Assembly: GCF_026341035.1 (NCBI RefSeq)
Contig: NZ_JAPEOQ010000001.1
Location: 1,984,001 to 2,048,000 of the forward strand
Length of the DNA: 64,000 bases
From: Streptomyces sp. NBC_01016
GTDB taxonomy: Bacteria; Actinomycetota; Actinomycetes; Streptomycetales; Streptomycetaceae
Direction: 5' to 3'
Position numbers and translations under genes: made by a program. Under the pieces are notes generated by a model that was not told where the DNA came from, did not search any database, and saw only the letters and a list, made by a program, of their open reading frames with translations. Numbering within the stretch: the first letter of the stretch is position 1; each line of letters starts with the position of its first letter. Shown piece by piece: positions 16,571-27,596 of this stretch.

Positions 16571-17122
16571 ATGGCACTCCGTATCGCGAAGGCGGAACTT
16601 CCCGACGAGCTCAAGCAGGGCATGATCGACCAGCTCGGCGCGGTGATGGAGCCCGCCGAAGTGCTCTGGCACAACCCGAAGGTCGCGCAGGACGGCCTCG
16701 GCCTCGGCCGCCAGGTCGCCCAGTGGGACGCGGCCGACGAGAGCCTCAAGTCGTTCGCGCACATGGCGGTCGCGGCGCAGGTCGGCTGCAGCTGGTGCCT
16801 CGACGTGGGCTACTTCCAGGCGCAGAACGAGAAGCTGGACCTGAAGAAGGCGAGCCAGGTCCCGCGCTGGCGCGAGTCCGAAGTCTTCACACCGCTGGAG
16901 CGGGACGTGATGGAGTACGCGGAGGCCATGACGAACACCCCGCCGACCGTCACCGACGAGCTGTACGCGGGCCTGCTCGACCGGATGGGCCCGGCGGCGA
17001 TGGTCGAACTCACCACGTACATCGCCTTCGTGAACTTCTCGACGCGCGGCAACACGGCGCACGGCATCAGCTCGCAGGGCTTCTCGGAGGCCTGCGAAAT
17101 CCCCCTGGAGGCCCGCGCGTAA
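16571..17122 (+). CDS. Carboxymuconolactone decarboxylase / AhpD-like protein
   Basis: A 183-residue alpha-helical protein of the CMD/AhpD-like family, with the redox-type pair in AAQVGCSWCLDVGYF (CxxC). The usual following histidine is absent. Members of this family are the classic partners of ECF41 sigma factors; their substrate is unknown. AAGGA at 16557-16561 precedes ATG 16571; an in-frame ATG three codons upstream is also possible. The stop TAA shares one base with the sigma-factor ATG, so both are made from the same ECF41-type promoter. Confidence 0.85.
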   Translation: MALRIAKAELPDELKQGMIDQLGAVMEPAEVLWHNPKVAQDGLGLGRQVAQWDAADESLKSFAHMAVAAQVGCSWCLDVGYFQAQNEKLDLKKASQVPRWRESEVFTPLERDVMEYAEAMTNTPPTVTDELYAGLLDRMGPAAMVELTTYIAFVNFSTRGNTAHGISSQGFSEACEIPLEARA

Positions 17123-17997
17123 TGGCCGAGTCGTCGTCGGACCCCTTCGTCACCCACCGCAGCCTGCTCTTCACGGTCGCCTACGAGATGCTCGGCTCGG
17201 CGGCCGACGCGGAGGACGTGCTGCAGGAGTCCTGGCTGCGGTGGGCCGAAGCGGACCGGACCGAGGTGCGCGACCCGCGCGCGTACCTCGTCCGGATCGT
17301 CACCCGCCAGTCCCTCAACCGCCTACGGACGCTGTCACGCCGCCGCGAGGACTACGTCGGCCAATGGCTCCCGGAACCCCTCCTGACCAGCCCCGACGTC
17401 GCGGACGACGTCGAACTCGCGGAGAGCGTGTCCATCGCCCTCCTCACGGTCCTGGAGACCCTCGGCCCGACGGAACGGGCGGTCTTCGTCCTCCGCGAGG
17501 TCTTCGACGTCCCGTACGGGGAGATCGCCGAGGCCGTCGGCAAATCCCCGGCCGCCGTGCGCCAGATCGCACGCCGGGCCCGCGACCACGTGGCGGCGCG
17601 CCAGCCACGCATAAAGGTGGCGCGCACGGAGCAACAGGCGGTGGTGGAACGCTTCTTGGAGGCCCTGCGCACGGGAAACCTGCAAGGCCTGATGGACGTC
17701 ATGGCCCCGGACGTGGTGATGATCGCCGACGGCGGCGGTCGCGTGGCCGCGGCGCTCGCTCCGCTGATCGGCGTCGACGTGGTGGCCAAGCTCCTGGCAT
17801 CGGCCCAGGCCAAGGTGACGGAACTGACGGCGGCCCCGGCCTGGTTCAACGCCGCCCCCTCGGCCCGCATCGAATTCGACGGAGCCCCGGCGGCGGTGAG
17901 CGTCGTGGTGAAGGACGCCCGGATCACGCACATCTACGTGGTCCGCAACCCGGCCAAGCTGACGAGAATCGACGAGGAGGCGAACTTGTCCCGGTAG
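17122..17997 (+). CDS. ECF41-family RNA polymerase sigma factor
   Basis: A 291-residue factor. Sigma region 2 is around LLFTVAYEMLGSAADAEDVL (about 15-35). Region 4 is around LGPTERAVFVLREVFDVPYG. A C-terminal SnoaL-like extension of ~110 residues carries DGGGR and NPAKL, the two motifs reported to tune ECF41 activity in the absence of an anti-sigma gene. No anti-sigma gene is adjacent. It probably drives the promoter at 16488 and so its own transcription together with the CMD gene. The inducing signal is unknown. Confidence 0.92.
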   Translation: MAESSSDPFVTHRSLLFTVAYEMLGSAADAEDVLQESWLRWAEADRTEVRDPRAYLVRIVTRQSLNRLRTLSRRREDYVGQWLPEPLLTSPDVADDVELAESVSIALLTVLETLGPTERAVFVLREVFDVPYGEIAEAVGKSPAAVRQIARRARDHVAARQPRIKVARTEQQAVVERFLEALRTGNLQGLMDVMAPDVVMIADGGGRVAAALAPLIGVDVVAKLLASAQAKVTELTAAPAWFNAAPSARIEFDGAPAAVSVVVKDARITHIYVVRNPAKLTRIDEEANLSR

Positions 17998-18031
17998 GCA
18001 CCATCAAGCCTCGGCGCTGGGTGGGCATTTT

Positions 18032-18076
18032 CAGCCCCTGCGGCGATTGAGCAGCGGGGTCCGGGGCGGAGCCCCG
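18032..18076 (+). repeat. Intergenic double-hairpin repeat, variant A, copy 2
   Basis: Same 45-base element as at 9245 with a GGCGATTGA loop. It lies between the convergent ECF41 and AlkD-like genes and is followed by a variant B copy 52 bases on. Confidence 0.85.
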
Positions 18077-18128
18077 TGTCCGTAACGCCGGTGCGGCAAA
18101 ATCAGCCCCGGCGCCGGATGAGCACTTC

Positions 18129-18173
18129 AAGCCCCGCCGGCGATTGAGGCGCGGGGTCCGGGGCAGAGCCCCG
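18129..18173 (+). repeat. Intergenic double-hairpin repeat, variant B, copy 3
   Basis: Stem 1 here is CCCC-GCC with GGC-GC-GGGG. Three base pairs have changed on both sides relative to variant A, keeping pairing intact; the second loop is AGA instead of GGA. It is in tandem with copy 2 between convergent genes. Confidence 0.85.
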
Positions 18174-18197
18174 CGACCGGAGGAACGGCCCACCGCA

Positions 18198-18896
18198 TCA
18201 GGACTCCCGCCCCCGCCTCCGCACCATCTCCGCAATCCACACCGGCGCATACGGCGACGTACACCCCGCCGACGTCGGATAGTCCTTGAGCACACCGAGC
18301 CGCTCACCGATCGCAACCGCCCGCGCCCGGTACTCGGGATGCACGATCCCGATCTGCGCAAGACACGTGTTCATCGCCCACTGAAGCCGATCCGGCGCAC
18401 CCCGCATCTCCGCCTCGACGACGTCGAGCAACCCCGCCAGATCAAGCCCCTCCGGCTTCTTCACCACACGGTCCGCCGTAAGCGCCCACCCCGCGCCCGC
18501 GACCACGGGGTCCTTGTCGCCGAGCCAGACCACCCGCAGCGCCTCGGCATGCGGGCTCTTCTTCACCACGTAATTGACCAGCCAGTCCTGCACCTTCGGC
18601 GCACGCGCGTCCCGCATCATCGCGTCCAGCTCGCTCTCCTCGAACGCCTTCGGCCGGCAGACGAGGAGCGCGAGGAGCCGCGCCGCCGTGTCGCCCGTCG
18701 CCCAGAGCCCGACCGCGAGCTCCTGCTGGGTCTTGAGGCGCTTGGCGATCGCCCGCAGCTTGCTCAGATTCACGCCGTGGTCGTCACCGTGCCGCTCGTT
18801 GACGGCCTGCACCTTCGGGTCCTCGAGCCCCGCCAACTCGTCGAGAAGCTCACGCACTGTCTTCACGGTCGTCGCCGACCCGGTCTCGGGCACCAC
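18198..18896 (-). CDS. DNA alkylation repair-like (AlkD family) protein
   Basis: A 232-residue, all-helical, Leu/Ala-rich protein. Segments such as LSKLRAIAKRLKTQQELAVG, KVQDWLVNYVVKKSPHAEAL and DRLQWAMNTCLAQIG match the HEAT-like repeats of the AlkD DNA glycosylase family. That family removes N3/N7-alkylated purines without flipping the base. Two adjacent GTG codons start the frame; the second is better spaced from AGGAG. The gene faces the ECF41 operon tail-to-tail. Whether glycosylase activity remains cannot be judged; some family members are only structural relatives. Confidence 0.65.
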   Translation of the reverse strand: MVPETGSATTVKTVRELLDELAGLEDPKVQAVNERHGDDHGVNLSKLRAIAKRLKTQQELAVGLWATGDTAARLLALLVCRPKAFEESELDAMMRDARAPKVQDWLVNYVVKKSPHAEALRVVWLGDKDPVVAGAGWALTADRVVKKPEGLDLAGLLDVVEAEMRGAPDRLQWAMNTCLAQIGIVHPEYRARAVAIGERLGVLKDYPTSAGCTSPYAPVWIAEMVRRRGRES

Positions 18897-18955
18897 GGTC
18901 TCCTGTCCGTCACGGGTGGGGTTCCACGGTACGGGGACCGACGTCCGCCGGGCAC

Positions 18956-18984
18956 TTCACGAGAGACGTCTATGCGCGTAGAGT
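18956..18984 (+). promoter_or_regulatory. deoA promoter with nucleoside-regulon operator
   Basis: The operator TCTATGCGCGTAGA (18969-18982) has one mismatch to the consensus palindrome. It overlaps a plausible -10 TAGAGT (18979-18984), 17 bp after a possible -35 TTCACG (18956-18961), so a bound repressor would block polymerase directly. Confidence 0.7.
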
Positions 18985-19048
18985 CGCCGCCGTGCCGTGG
19001 AGCGTGACGGGGCCCGTCACGCTGTGCTGAACCGTTGGAGGATTTGCC

Positions 19049-20326
<1,278 letters not shown>

Positions 20327-20399
20327 CAGCCCCCCTTGGGGTGGCCGACCCGGACGCCGGACCGGACCTGACGTAGGACCGGACCCGACGCCGCACCGG

Positions 20400-21332
20400 T
20401 CACCCCAGCAACGCCGCCACGACCACCAGCGCCGGCACCGACACCATCGTCGACAACAGGATCGACTCCCGCGCCAAGCGCTCACCCACCCGGTAACGGC
20501 TCGAGTACGTGAAGATGTTCTGCGCCGCCGGAAGCGCCGACGTCACCACGACGTCGAGGAGCCGCGCCCCGTGCAGGCCGAACACGAAGGACGCCAGCGC
20601 CCACGCCACCACCGGCTGGCCCACCGCCTTCAGCGCCGTCGACAGCAGCACCGGCACCCGGTCCGCGCTCCGGCCGCCCGGCCAGGAACTCCCGCACAGT
20701 GATATGCCGAACGCGATCAGGATCCCCGGCACCGACATGTTCGCGATGAGTTCCAGCGGGTCGAAGATCGGGGAGGGGACCGTGATCCCCGTGGCCGACA
20801 CCAGCACGCCCGAGAGCGAACCGATCGCGACCGGGTTCCGGAACGGCGTGAGCAGCCGCTGGCCCCACGTCAGCCGCGCCGTACCGGACGACGCCTCCGA
20901 CAGGTCGAGCACCGTCAGCGCGATCGGCGTCACGACGAGCTGCTGGAAGAGGAGGACCGGGGCGACGAGCGAGGCGTCACCGAGGACGTACACAGCGATC
21001 GGGATGCCCAGGTTCCCGGAGTTCACCAACGACGAGCACAGCGCGCCGATCGTGGTGCGGCCCGTCCCCCAGCCGCGCAGGACGCCCACCGTGATGAAGA
21101 TCCCGGCCGCCGCCGCCGTGGAGAGCGCCGTGACCAGCAGGCTCGGCGACAGGATCACCGCCAGGTCGGCCTTGGCCAGCATGGTGAACAGGAGCGCGGG
21201 CGACGCCACATGGAACGCCAGCTTGTTGAGGACCTCCCGGCCATTGGCACCCAGATAGCCGCGCCGTCCGATGACGTAGCCGACCGCGATGACGATCGCG
21301 ATGACCGCGAAACCGTTGAGTACCCCCTGCAC
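20400..21332 (-). CDS. AEC-family transporter
   Basis: A 310-residue protein with about ten hydrophobic helices, of the auxin-efflux-carrier (AEC) family. Examples are NGFAVIAIVIAVGYVIGRRG at the start and LVNSGNLGIPIAVYVLGD with the helix-breaking NxGN of the family. AEC carriers move small organic acids; the substrate is not evident. The GTG at 21332 lacks a clear Shine-Dalgarno. An inverted repeat at 21369-21393 upstream may be its operator. It faces deoA convergently with only 73 bases between. Confidence 0.85.
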   Translation of the reverse strand: MQGVLNGFAVIAIVIAVGYVIGRRGYLGANGREVLNKLAFHVASPALLFTMLAKADLAVILSPSLLVTALSTAAAAGIFITVGVLRGWGTGRTTIGALCSSLVNSGNLGIPIAVYVLGDASLVAPVLLFQQLVVTPIALTVLDLSEASSGTARLTWGQRLLTPFRNPVAIGSLSGVLVSATGITVPSPIFDPLELIANMSVPGILIAFGISLCGSSWPGGRSADRVPVLLSTALKAVGQPVVAWALASFVFGLHGARLLDVVVTSALPAAQNIFTYSSRYRVGERLARESILLSTMVSVPALVVVAALLG

Positions 21333-21368
21333 ACGTCAAGACTCCGTCGGATACGGATCGCCGGTCAA

Positions 21369-21393
21369 CGTTGATCCACTATCCGAATCAACG
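21369..21393. promoter_or_regulatory. Inverted repeat in the AEC/STAS divergent promoter region
   Basis: CGTTGAT (21369-21375) and ATCAACG (21387-21393) are perfect 7-bp arms around an 11-bp AT-richer spacer. The 25-bp palindrome lies 37 bases from each of the two divergent start codons, a typical operator position. Confidence 0.55.
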
Positions 21394-21783
21394 TGATCCA
21401 GCCCACGTGCCCTTCTGCGCACAGGACCGATGAATTCCGCACCGCCGCGCGGTCATTCGTACGTGGCTGCTTCCTCGCTCTTTCCCGAGTCCTCGCCCGT
21501 CGTGATGCTCGCCGGGCCGATCCGCTCCGGTGACGCACCCCGGCTGTGCGAGCGCCTCCATGCCGCCCGTGCCGGAGCGCCGGGTGACGCGCCGACCGTC
21601 GTCTGCGACGTCTCCGGTGTGACCACCGCCGACCTCACGACCCTCGACGCGCTCGCCCGGATGCAGCTCGCCGCCCGCCGCGCCGGGTCACGGATGCTGC
21701 TCCGCGACCCGCCCGCGGGCCTCGCCGTGCTCCTCGAACTCGCCGGGATGGCCGAGGCGCTGGGAGCGCAGGCCGGCGAAGGG

Positions 21784-22761
<978 letters not shown>

Positions 22762-22947
22762 GTCCAACGCCCCCATCGCCGCTGTGAGTTCCAGCACGAC
22801 GAAAGCTACCGCAGCCCACTGACAACGGCCCCCCGACCGGGAAAAAGCCCAGGTCAAGAGGCCGTTATTGGAACGCCGGAGGCAGTTGTTCAGGTCGCCG
22901 CGCGTGTGCGGGCAGCCACGGCAGGTGTCAGTGCGCCACGGCAGGTG

Positions 22948-24264
22948 TCACTGCGCCGCGATCGCGCCGCCACCCGTCCGGTGCCGCGCGGACCGGGCCG
23001 CGTACGTGCCCCACACCGTGATCGCCACGACCCCGAGCACCGCGAGGAAGCCGAGGCCCACGGTTCCCGACCAGCCCGCCGCGTGGAAGGCGACGGCGCC
23101 GACGGCCGAGCCGACGCTGGACCCGACGTAGTACATGGTCTGGTAGAGCGCGGAGGCCTGCGCCCGCCCGTGCGTCGCGGTGTGGCTGACGGACGACGAG
23201 GCCGTCGCGTGGCCCGCGAAGAAGCCCGCCGTGATCAGCACGAGCCCGAGCAGCACGAGGACGATGTTCGGCACGAGGGCCAGCAGCAGCCCCGCCATCG
23301 TCGTGCCCGCCGCCAGGTACAGCGTGCCGCGCCGGCCGAGCCGCGTGACGAGCCGCCCCGCCGCGGCCGAGGAGGCGGTCCCCACCAGATAGACGATGAA
23401 GATGGACCCGACCACACCCTGCGGAAGGGAGAACGGAGCCGCCGACAGCCGGTAGCCGATCACCGTGTAGACCCCGCCGAACACCATCATGAACAGCGCG
23501 CCGATCAGGTACAGGCGGCGCAGCAGCGGGTTCGCGAGGTGGCTGCCGACCGTGGCGGCAAGGGCGCGCGGGCGCAGTGAGCCCGGCGTGAAGTGGCGCG
23601 GCGCCGGCAGCAGCATCCGGAACGCGACGGCGCACGCCACCGCGATCACACCGATCACCCCGACGGCCACCCGCCAGCCCCAGGCCTGCGCGATCCAGCC
23701 GCCGATGATCCGGCCGCTCATGCCACCGATGGAGTTGCCTGCGACGAACAGTCCGATGGCCGCGACCAGCGCCTTCGGCCGTACCTCCTCCGCGAGATAC
23801 GCCATCGCGGACGCGGGCAGCCCCGCGAGGGCTGCGCCCTGCAGCGCGCGCAACGTGATCAGCGCGCCGAGCGAGGGCGCGAAGGGGACCAGGAGCCCCA
23901 CCGCGACCGCCACCGTCAGCGAGGCGGTCATCACCGTGCGCCGCCCGAACCGCTCGGACAGCGCGCTCAGCGGCAGCACGCACACCGCGAGCGCGAAGGT
24001 CGACGCGGACACCGTCCAGGCCGCCGCGCTCGCGCTCGCGCCGTAGCCGTCGGAGATGAGGGGGAGCAGGGCCTGCGTCGAGTAGAGGAGCGCGAAGGTG
24101 GCGACTCCGGCGAGGAACAGGGCGAAGCTCATCCGGCGGTAGCCGGGGCCGCCGGGCGTCAACCGGGTGTCGGTGTTCGCGGCGTCGTCGTCAAGAGGAG
24201 CGGGGGCGGCAGAGGTGGCGACCGCGTCGGTGGAGACGGCCGCCGGGCTACTGGCAGGTGACAT
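22948..24264 (-). CDS. MFS transporter (YnfM-like)
   Basis: A 438-residue major facilitator with ~12 helices after a 45-residue Ala/Pro-rich cytoplasmic tail. The loop 2-3 signature is present (LSALSERFGRRTVMTA), as is GGMSGRIIGGW. It is likely an exporter of the YnfM/arabinose-efflux-like type. It is transcribed divergently from a LysR regulator whose putative operator lies in the 63-bp gap, so expression is probably controlled by that regulator's ligand. The substrate is unknown. Confidence 0.88.
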   Translation of the reverse strand: MSPASSPAAVSTDAVATSAAPAPLDDDAANTDTRLTPGGPGYRRMSFALFLAGVATFALLYSTQALLPLISDGYGASASAAAWTVSASTFALAVCVLPLSALSERFGRRTVMTASLTVAVAVGLLVPFAPSLGALITLRALQGAALAGLPASAMAYLAEEVRPKALVAAIGLFVAGNSIGGMSGRIIGGWIAQAWGWRVAVGVIGVIAVACAVAFRMLLPAPRHFTPGSLRPRALAATVGSHLANPLLRRLYLIGALFMMVFGGVYTVIGYRLSAAPFSLPQGVVGSIFIVYLVGTASSAAAGRLVTRLGRRGTLYLAAGTTMAGLLLALVPNIVLVLLGLVLITAGFFAGHATASSSVSHTATHGRAQASALYQTMYYVGSSVGSAVGAVAFHAAGWSGTVGLGFLAVLGVVAITVWGTYAARSARHRTGGGAIAAQ

Positions 24265-24289
24265 GCCCTGAACGTAGGCTCACCTGCGT

Positions 24290-24319
24290 TCATGCGTCCA
24301 ATGCATGAAGAGGCCATAA
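24290..24319. promoter_or_regulatory. LysR operator and -10 of the MFS/LysR pair
   Basis: TCATGC (24290-24295) and GCATGA (24303-24308) form a perfect inverted repeat around GTCCAAT, and contain the T-N11-A pattern of LysR sites. CATAAT (24314-24319) is a good -10 that ends 8 bases before ATG 24328. The in-frame ATG at 24292 lies inside the operator and is therefore not the start. Confidence 0.65.
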
Positions 24320-24327
24320 TCGTTCCC

Positions 24328-25305
24328 ATGCAGCATGAGCAGAGGTCGGGGCCGCGCTTGTCCGGGATGAGTGACACGGAAGACATCGTGACGCTCCTCG
24401 CCCCGCGCCTCGCCCACTTCGCCGGGGCCGCCCGCACCGAGCACGTCACGCGCGCGGCGCAGGAGATGAACGTGCCGCAGTCCACGCTCTCCCGCGCCCT
24501 GGTCCGCCTCGAACGGGACCTGGGCGTCGAACTGTTCGCCCGCCACGGCCGCACGGTGTCGCTCACGCCCGCAGGACGCACCTTCCTCGGCTCGGTGGAG
24601 CGCGCGCTCGGCGAGATCGAGAAGGCGGTCGAGTCGGTGCGCGCCGACGCCGACCCCGAGTCCGGCAAGGTCGCCTTCGGCTTCCTGCACACCATGGGTA
24701 CGGAGACGGTGCCGGGCCTGATCCGCGCCTTCCGCGCCGAGCATCCCCGCATCCGCTTCAGCCTCGTGCAGAACTACGGAGAGGCGATGCTGGAGCGGCT
24801 GCGCGCGGGCGAGCTCGACCTGTGCCTCACCTCGCCCGTCCCGGACGCGCCGGGCCTGGTCGCGCGCCGCCTCGACGAGCAGCGCCTGCGCCTCGTCGTC
24901 CCGGACCACCACCGCCTCGCCTCCCGCAAGCGCATCCGCCTTCAGGAGGCCGCGGAGGAAACCTTCGTCACCCTCGAACCGGGCTACGGGCTGCGCCGCA
25001 TCTGCGACGACCTGTGCGCCGAGGCCGGGTTCACGCCGCGGATCGCGTTCGAGGGCGAGGAGGCGGAGACGCTGCGCGGCTTCGTCGCGGCGGGGCTCGG
25101 GGTCGCGCTCCTGCCGCCACCGACCGTGCCGCGCCCGGGAGTTGTGGAGCTGGCGGTCACCGGGCAGCGGGCCGTACGGGAGATCGGCGTCGCGTGGCTG
25201 GACGGCCACCCGGACACCCCTCCCGTAGCGGCCTTCAAGCGATTCCTGCTGTCCCGTAGGGGCAAGCTCCTCCCGGAGCACACATCAAGCCCTGCCGACG
25301 ACTGA
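24328..25305 (+). CDS. LysR-family transcriptional regulator
   Basis: A 325-residue LysR regulator. The winged helix is HVTRAAQEMNVPQSTLSRAL, with LGVELFARHGRTVSLTPAGR following. The C-terminal effector domain starts near KVAFGFLHTMGTE. The ATG at 24328 sits just after a CATAAT -10, suggesting a leaderless mRNA; ATG 24367 is the alternative. It is divergent from an MFS exporter, the standard arrangement for autoregulation plus ligand-dependent activation of a transporter. Confidence 0.9.
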   Translation: MQHEQRSGPRLSGMSDTEDIVTLLAPRLAHFAGAARTEHVTRAAQEMNVPQSTLSRALVRLERDLGVELFARHGRTVSLTPAGRTFLGSVERALGEIEKAVESVRADADPESGKVAFGFLHTMGTETVPGLIRAFRAEHPRIRFSLVQNYGEAMLERLRAGELDLCLTSPVPDAPGLVARRLDEQRLRLVVPDHHRLASRKRIRLQEAAEETFVTLEPGYGLRRICDDLCAEAGFTPRIAFEGEEAETLRGFVAAGLGVALLPPPTVPRPGVVELAVTGQRAVREIGVAWLDGHPDTPPVAAFKRFLLSRRGKLLPEHTSSPADD

Positions 25306-25312
25306 GCATTTC

Positions 25313-25357
25313 CAGCCCCGCCGGCGATTGAGGCGCGGGGTCCGGGGCAGAGCCCCG
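25313..25357 (+). repeat. Intergenic double-hairpin repeat, variant B, copy 4
   Basis: Variant B (GCC/GGC in stem 1, AGA in loop 2), between the convergent LysR and alpha/beta-hydrolase genes. A shorter relative (AAGCCCTGCCGACGACTGAG) lies just upstream at about 25287-25306 within the LysR 3' end. Confidence 0.85.
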
Positions 25358-25379
25358 CAACCCCGGCCCGGGCCCACAC

Positions 25380-26132
25380 TCAGAGCGTTCGCCCGAACCC
25401 CGCCGCCAACGGCATCCGCAACCCCAACGGCGGCGGCGCCGCGAACGCGTCCTGGAGCGGACGCGAGAACGGCGTCCCGAACAGCGTGCCCAGCACGAAG
25501 TCGACCGCCAGGGAGGCGACTTCGAAGCGGTGCTGCGCCAGGTTGTGCCCGTCCGAGTGCACCTCGAACCGGCACACGTCGCGGTTCGCCTTCTTCGCGC
25601 GGCCCGCGAGCCGGAAGGACAACTCCGGGTCCGTGCGCCGGTCGTCGGTGCCGTGCACGATGAGGACCCGGCGGCCCGCGAGCTGCTTGACCGGTTCGAG
25701 CGGCGCCGCCACATCGTCCTCCGGCAGCCAAGGGGCGAGCGCCAGCACGGAGTTGACCGCTTCGTGGCCGCCCGCGTGCAGCGCCGCGCGGCCGCCCATG
25801 TCGAGGCCTGCGAGGCAGATCGGTACGTCCCCGTAGCGGCGCACGACCTCGTCGGCGGCCCACCGGGCGTCGCGCGCGAGTTCGGCCTGCGTCTCGTTCC
25901 AGCCGCGGCACCGGTACTGCACGACATGCGTGACCAGGCCCGCGTCCCGCCCCGCGCGCGTGAGGCGGCGGGCGAGCGGGCGCAGCGCCGCCCGGTCCAT
26001 CGTCGAGGGTCTGCGGGTCGACGTCTCCTCGCCCGCGGGGAGCAGCAGCACCACACCGCCCACCGCTCCCGGCACCGGCCCGGCCGCCCTGGCAAGCCGC
26101 GCCTCGCGGCCCTGCGTCGCTCGCTGCTGCAT
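25380..26132 (-). CDS. Alpha/beta-hydrolase with Asp in the nucleophile elbow
   Basis: A 250-residue alpha/beta-hydrolase fold protein. It has VVLLLPAGEE after the N-terminus (oxyanion strand), PICLAGLDMGGRAALHAG (nucleophile elbow), VLIVHGTDDRRTDP (acid loop) and VHSDGHNLAQH (histidine). The elbow reads G-L-D-M-G, with Asp where the usual Ser stands in GxSxG. This is either a dehalogenase-like nucleophile change or loss of esterase activity. It is single-gene, convergent with the LysR gene. No substrate can be named. Confidence 0.75.
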   Translation of the reverse strand: MQQRATQGREARLARAAGPVPGAVGGVVLLLPAGEETSTRRPSTMDRAALRPLARRLTRAGRDAGLVTHVVQYRCRGWNETQAELARDARWAADEVVRRYGDVPICLAGLDMGGRAALHAGGHEAVNSVLALAPWLPEDDVAAPLEPVKQLAGRRVLIVHGTDDRRTDPELSFRLAGRAKKANRDVCRFEVHSDGHNLAQHRFEVASLAVDFVLGTLFGTPFSRPLQDAFAAPPPLGLRMPLAAGFGRTL

Positions 26133-26253
26133 GACAGCACAGTGTCAGAAGCCCGCCGCCCGACGCCGCTCGACGGGTCACTGTTGCGTATCGACGGATC
26201 ATGCCGGCGTTCTTGGTGACCGATCGCAACGAACGGACAACGAACCGCAGCGA

Positions 26254-26276
26254 TCTACGCGCGTAGGAGTTAGAGT
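26254..26276 (+). promoter_or_regulatory. add promoter with nucleoside-regulon operator
   Basis: The operator TCTACGCGCGTAGG (26254-26267) is one base off the perfect palindrome. TAGAGT (26271-26276) is a plausible -10 ending 6 bases before ATG 26283, so the mRNA is probably leaderless. The operator would sit between -35 and -10. Confidence 0.7.
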
Positions 26277-26282
26277 GCGGAA

Positions 26283-27449
26283 ATGACGAGCCCGATCACC
26301 GCGAACCCCAACAGCCCCCGGGTGCCGACCGCCGAGCAGATCCGTCGCGCGCCCAAGGTGCTCCTGCACGACCACCTCGACGGCGGCCTGAGGCCCGGCA
26401 CGATCGTCGACCTGGCGCGCGAGCAGGGGTACGAGAACCTGCCGGAGGCCGACCCCGACAAGCTCGGCGTCTGGTTCCGTGAAGCGGCCGACTCCGGTTC
26501 CCTGGAGCGGTACTTGGAGACGTTCAGCCACACCTGCGCCGTCATGCAGACGCGCGAGGCGCTGTTCCGGGTCGCTGCCGAGTGCGCCGAGGACCTCGCC
26601 GAGGACGGCGTCGTCTACGCCGAGATCCGCTACGCCCCCGAGCAGCACCTGGAACAGGGGCTCACCCTCGAAGAGGTCGTCGAGGCGGTCAACGAGGGCT
26701 TCAGAGAGGGCGAGCGGCGCGCGAAGGAGAACGGCCACCGCATCCGCGTGGGCGCGCTCCTCACCGCCATGCGGCACGCGGCCCGCGCGCTGGAGATCGC
26801 CGAACTGGCCAACCGCTACCGCGACTTGGGTGTCGTCGGCTTCGACATCGCGGGCGCGGAGGCCGGCTTCCCGCCCACCCGCCACCTCGACGCCTTCGAG
26901 TACCTCAAGCGGGAGAACAACCACTTCACGATCCACGCGGGCGAGGCCTTCGGGCTGCCGTCCATCTGGCAGGCCCTCCAGTGGTGCGGCGCGGACCGGC
27001 TCGGGCACGGTGTCCGCATCATCGACGACATCAAGGTGGAGGACGACGGCAGCGTACAGCTGGGCCGCCTCGCCTCGTACGTGCGCGACAAGCGGATCCC
27101 GCTGGAGCTGTGCCCGTCGTCGAACCTGCAGACCGGTGCCGCGAGTTCCTACGGGGAGCACCCCATCGGGCTGCTGCGAAAGCTGCACTTCAGGGCGACG
27201 GTCAACACGGACAACCGGCTCATGTCCGGTACGTCGATGAGTCGCGAGTTCGAGCACCTGGTCGACGCATTCGACTACACGCTCGACGACATGCAGTGGT
27301 TTTCCGTCAATGCGATGAAGTCAGCATTCATTCCTTTCGATGAACGACTGGCGATGATCAATGACGTGATCAAGCCCGGATATGCCGAGTTGAAATCCGA
27401 ATGGCTGTTCCGTCAGACCGCTTCCACCAGCGGTTCTGTCGTCGAGTAG
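26283..27449 (+). CDS. add: Adenosine deaminase
   Basis: A 388-residue adenosine deaminase converting adenosine/deoxyadenosine to (deoxy)inosine. Zinc and substrate residues are all visible: [10 protein letters not shown] (HxH), [10 protein letters not shown] (HAGE), DRLGHGVRI and [14 protein letters not shown] lies in the spacer, but the -10 position suggests leaderless initiation at ATG 26283. It is controlled by the same palindrome as deoD, whose product cleaves the inosine formed here. Length and active site are normal. Confidence 0.96.
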   Translation: MTSPITANPNSPRVPTAEQIRRAPKVLLHDHLDGGLRPGTIVDLAREQGYENLPEADPDKLGVWFREAADSGSLERYLETFSHTCAVMQTREALFRVAAECAEDLAEDGVVYAEIRYAPEQHLEQGLTLEEVVEAVNEGFREGERRAKENGHRIRVGALLTAMRHAARALEIAELANRYRDLGVVGFDIAGAEAGFPPTRHLDAFEYLKRENNHFTIHAGEAFGLPSIWQALQWCGADRLGHGVRIIDDIKVEDDGSVQLGRLASYVRDKRIPLELCPSSNLQTGAASSYGEHPIGLLRKLHFRATVNTDNRLMSGTSMSREFEHLVDAFDYTLDDMQWFSVNAMKSAFIPFDERLAMINDVIKPGYAELKSEWLFRQTASTSGSVVE

Positions 27450-27596
27450 GGCCTTTTCGGGGGACGTTGGCGCGGTCGGGAACAGTTGTTCGCGGCCGCG
27501 TTTCCCGGCGGTTCGCTGTTTGCGGGCGCAGCGAAGGAATGTTTACGGTCGTGGACCGCTCATTCCCCCGTCATCGTCAAGAGGACGCATTTCACA

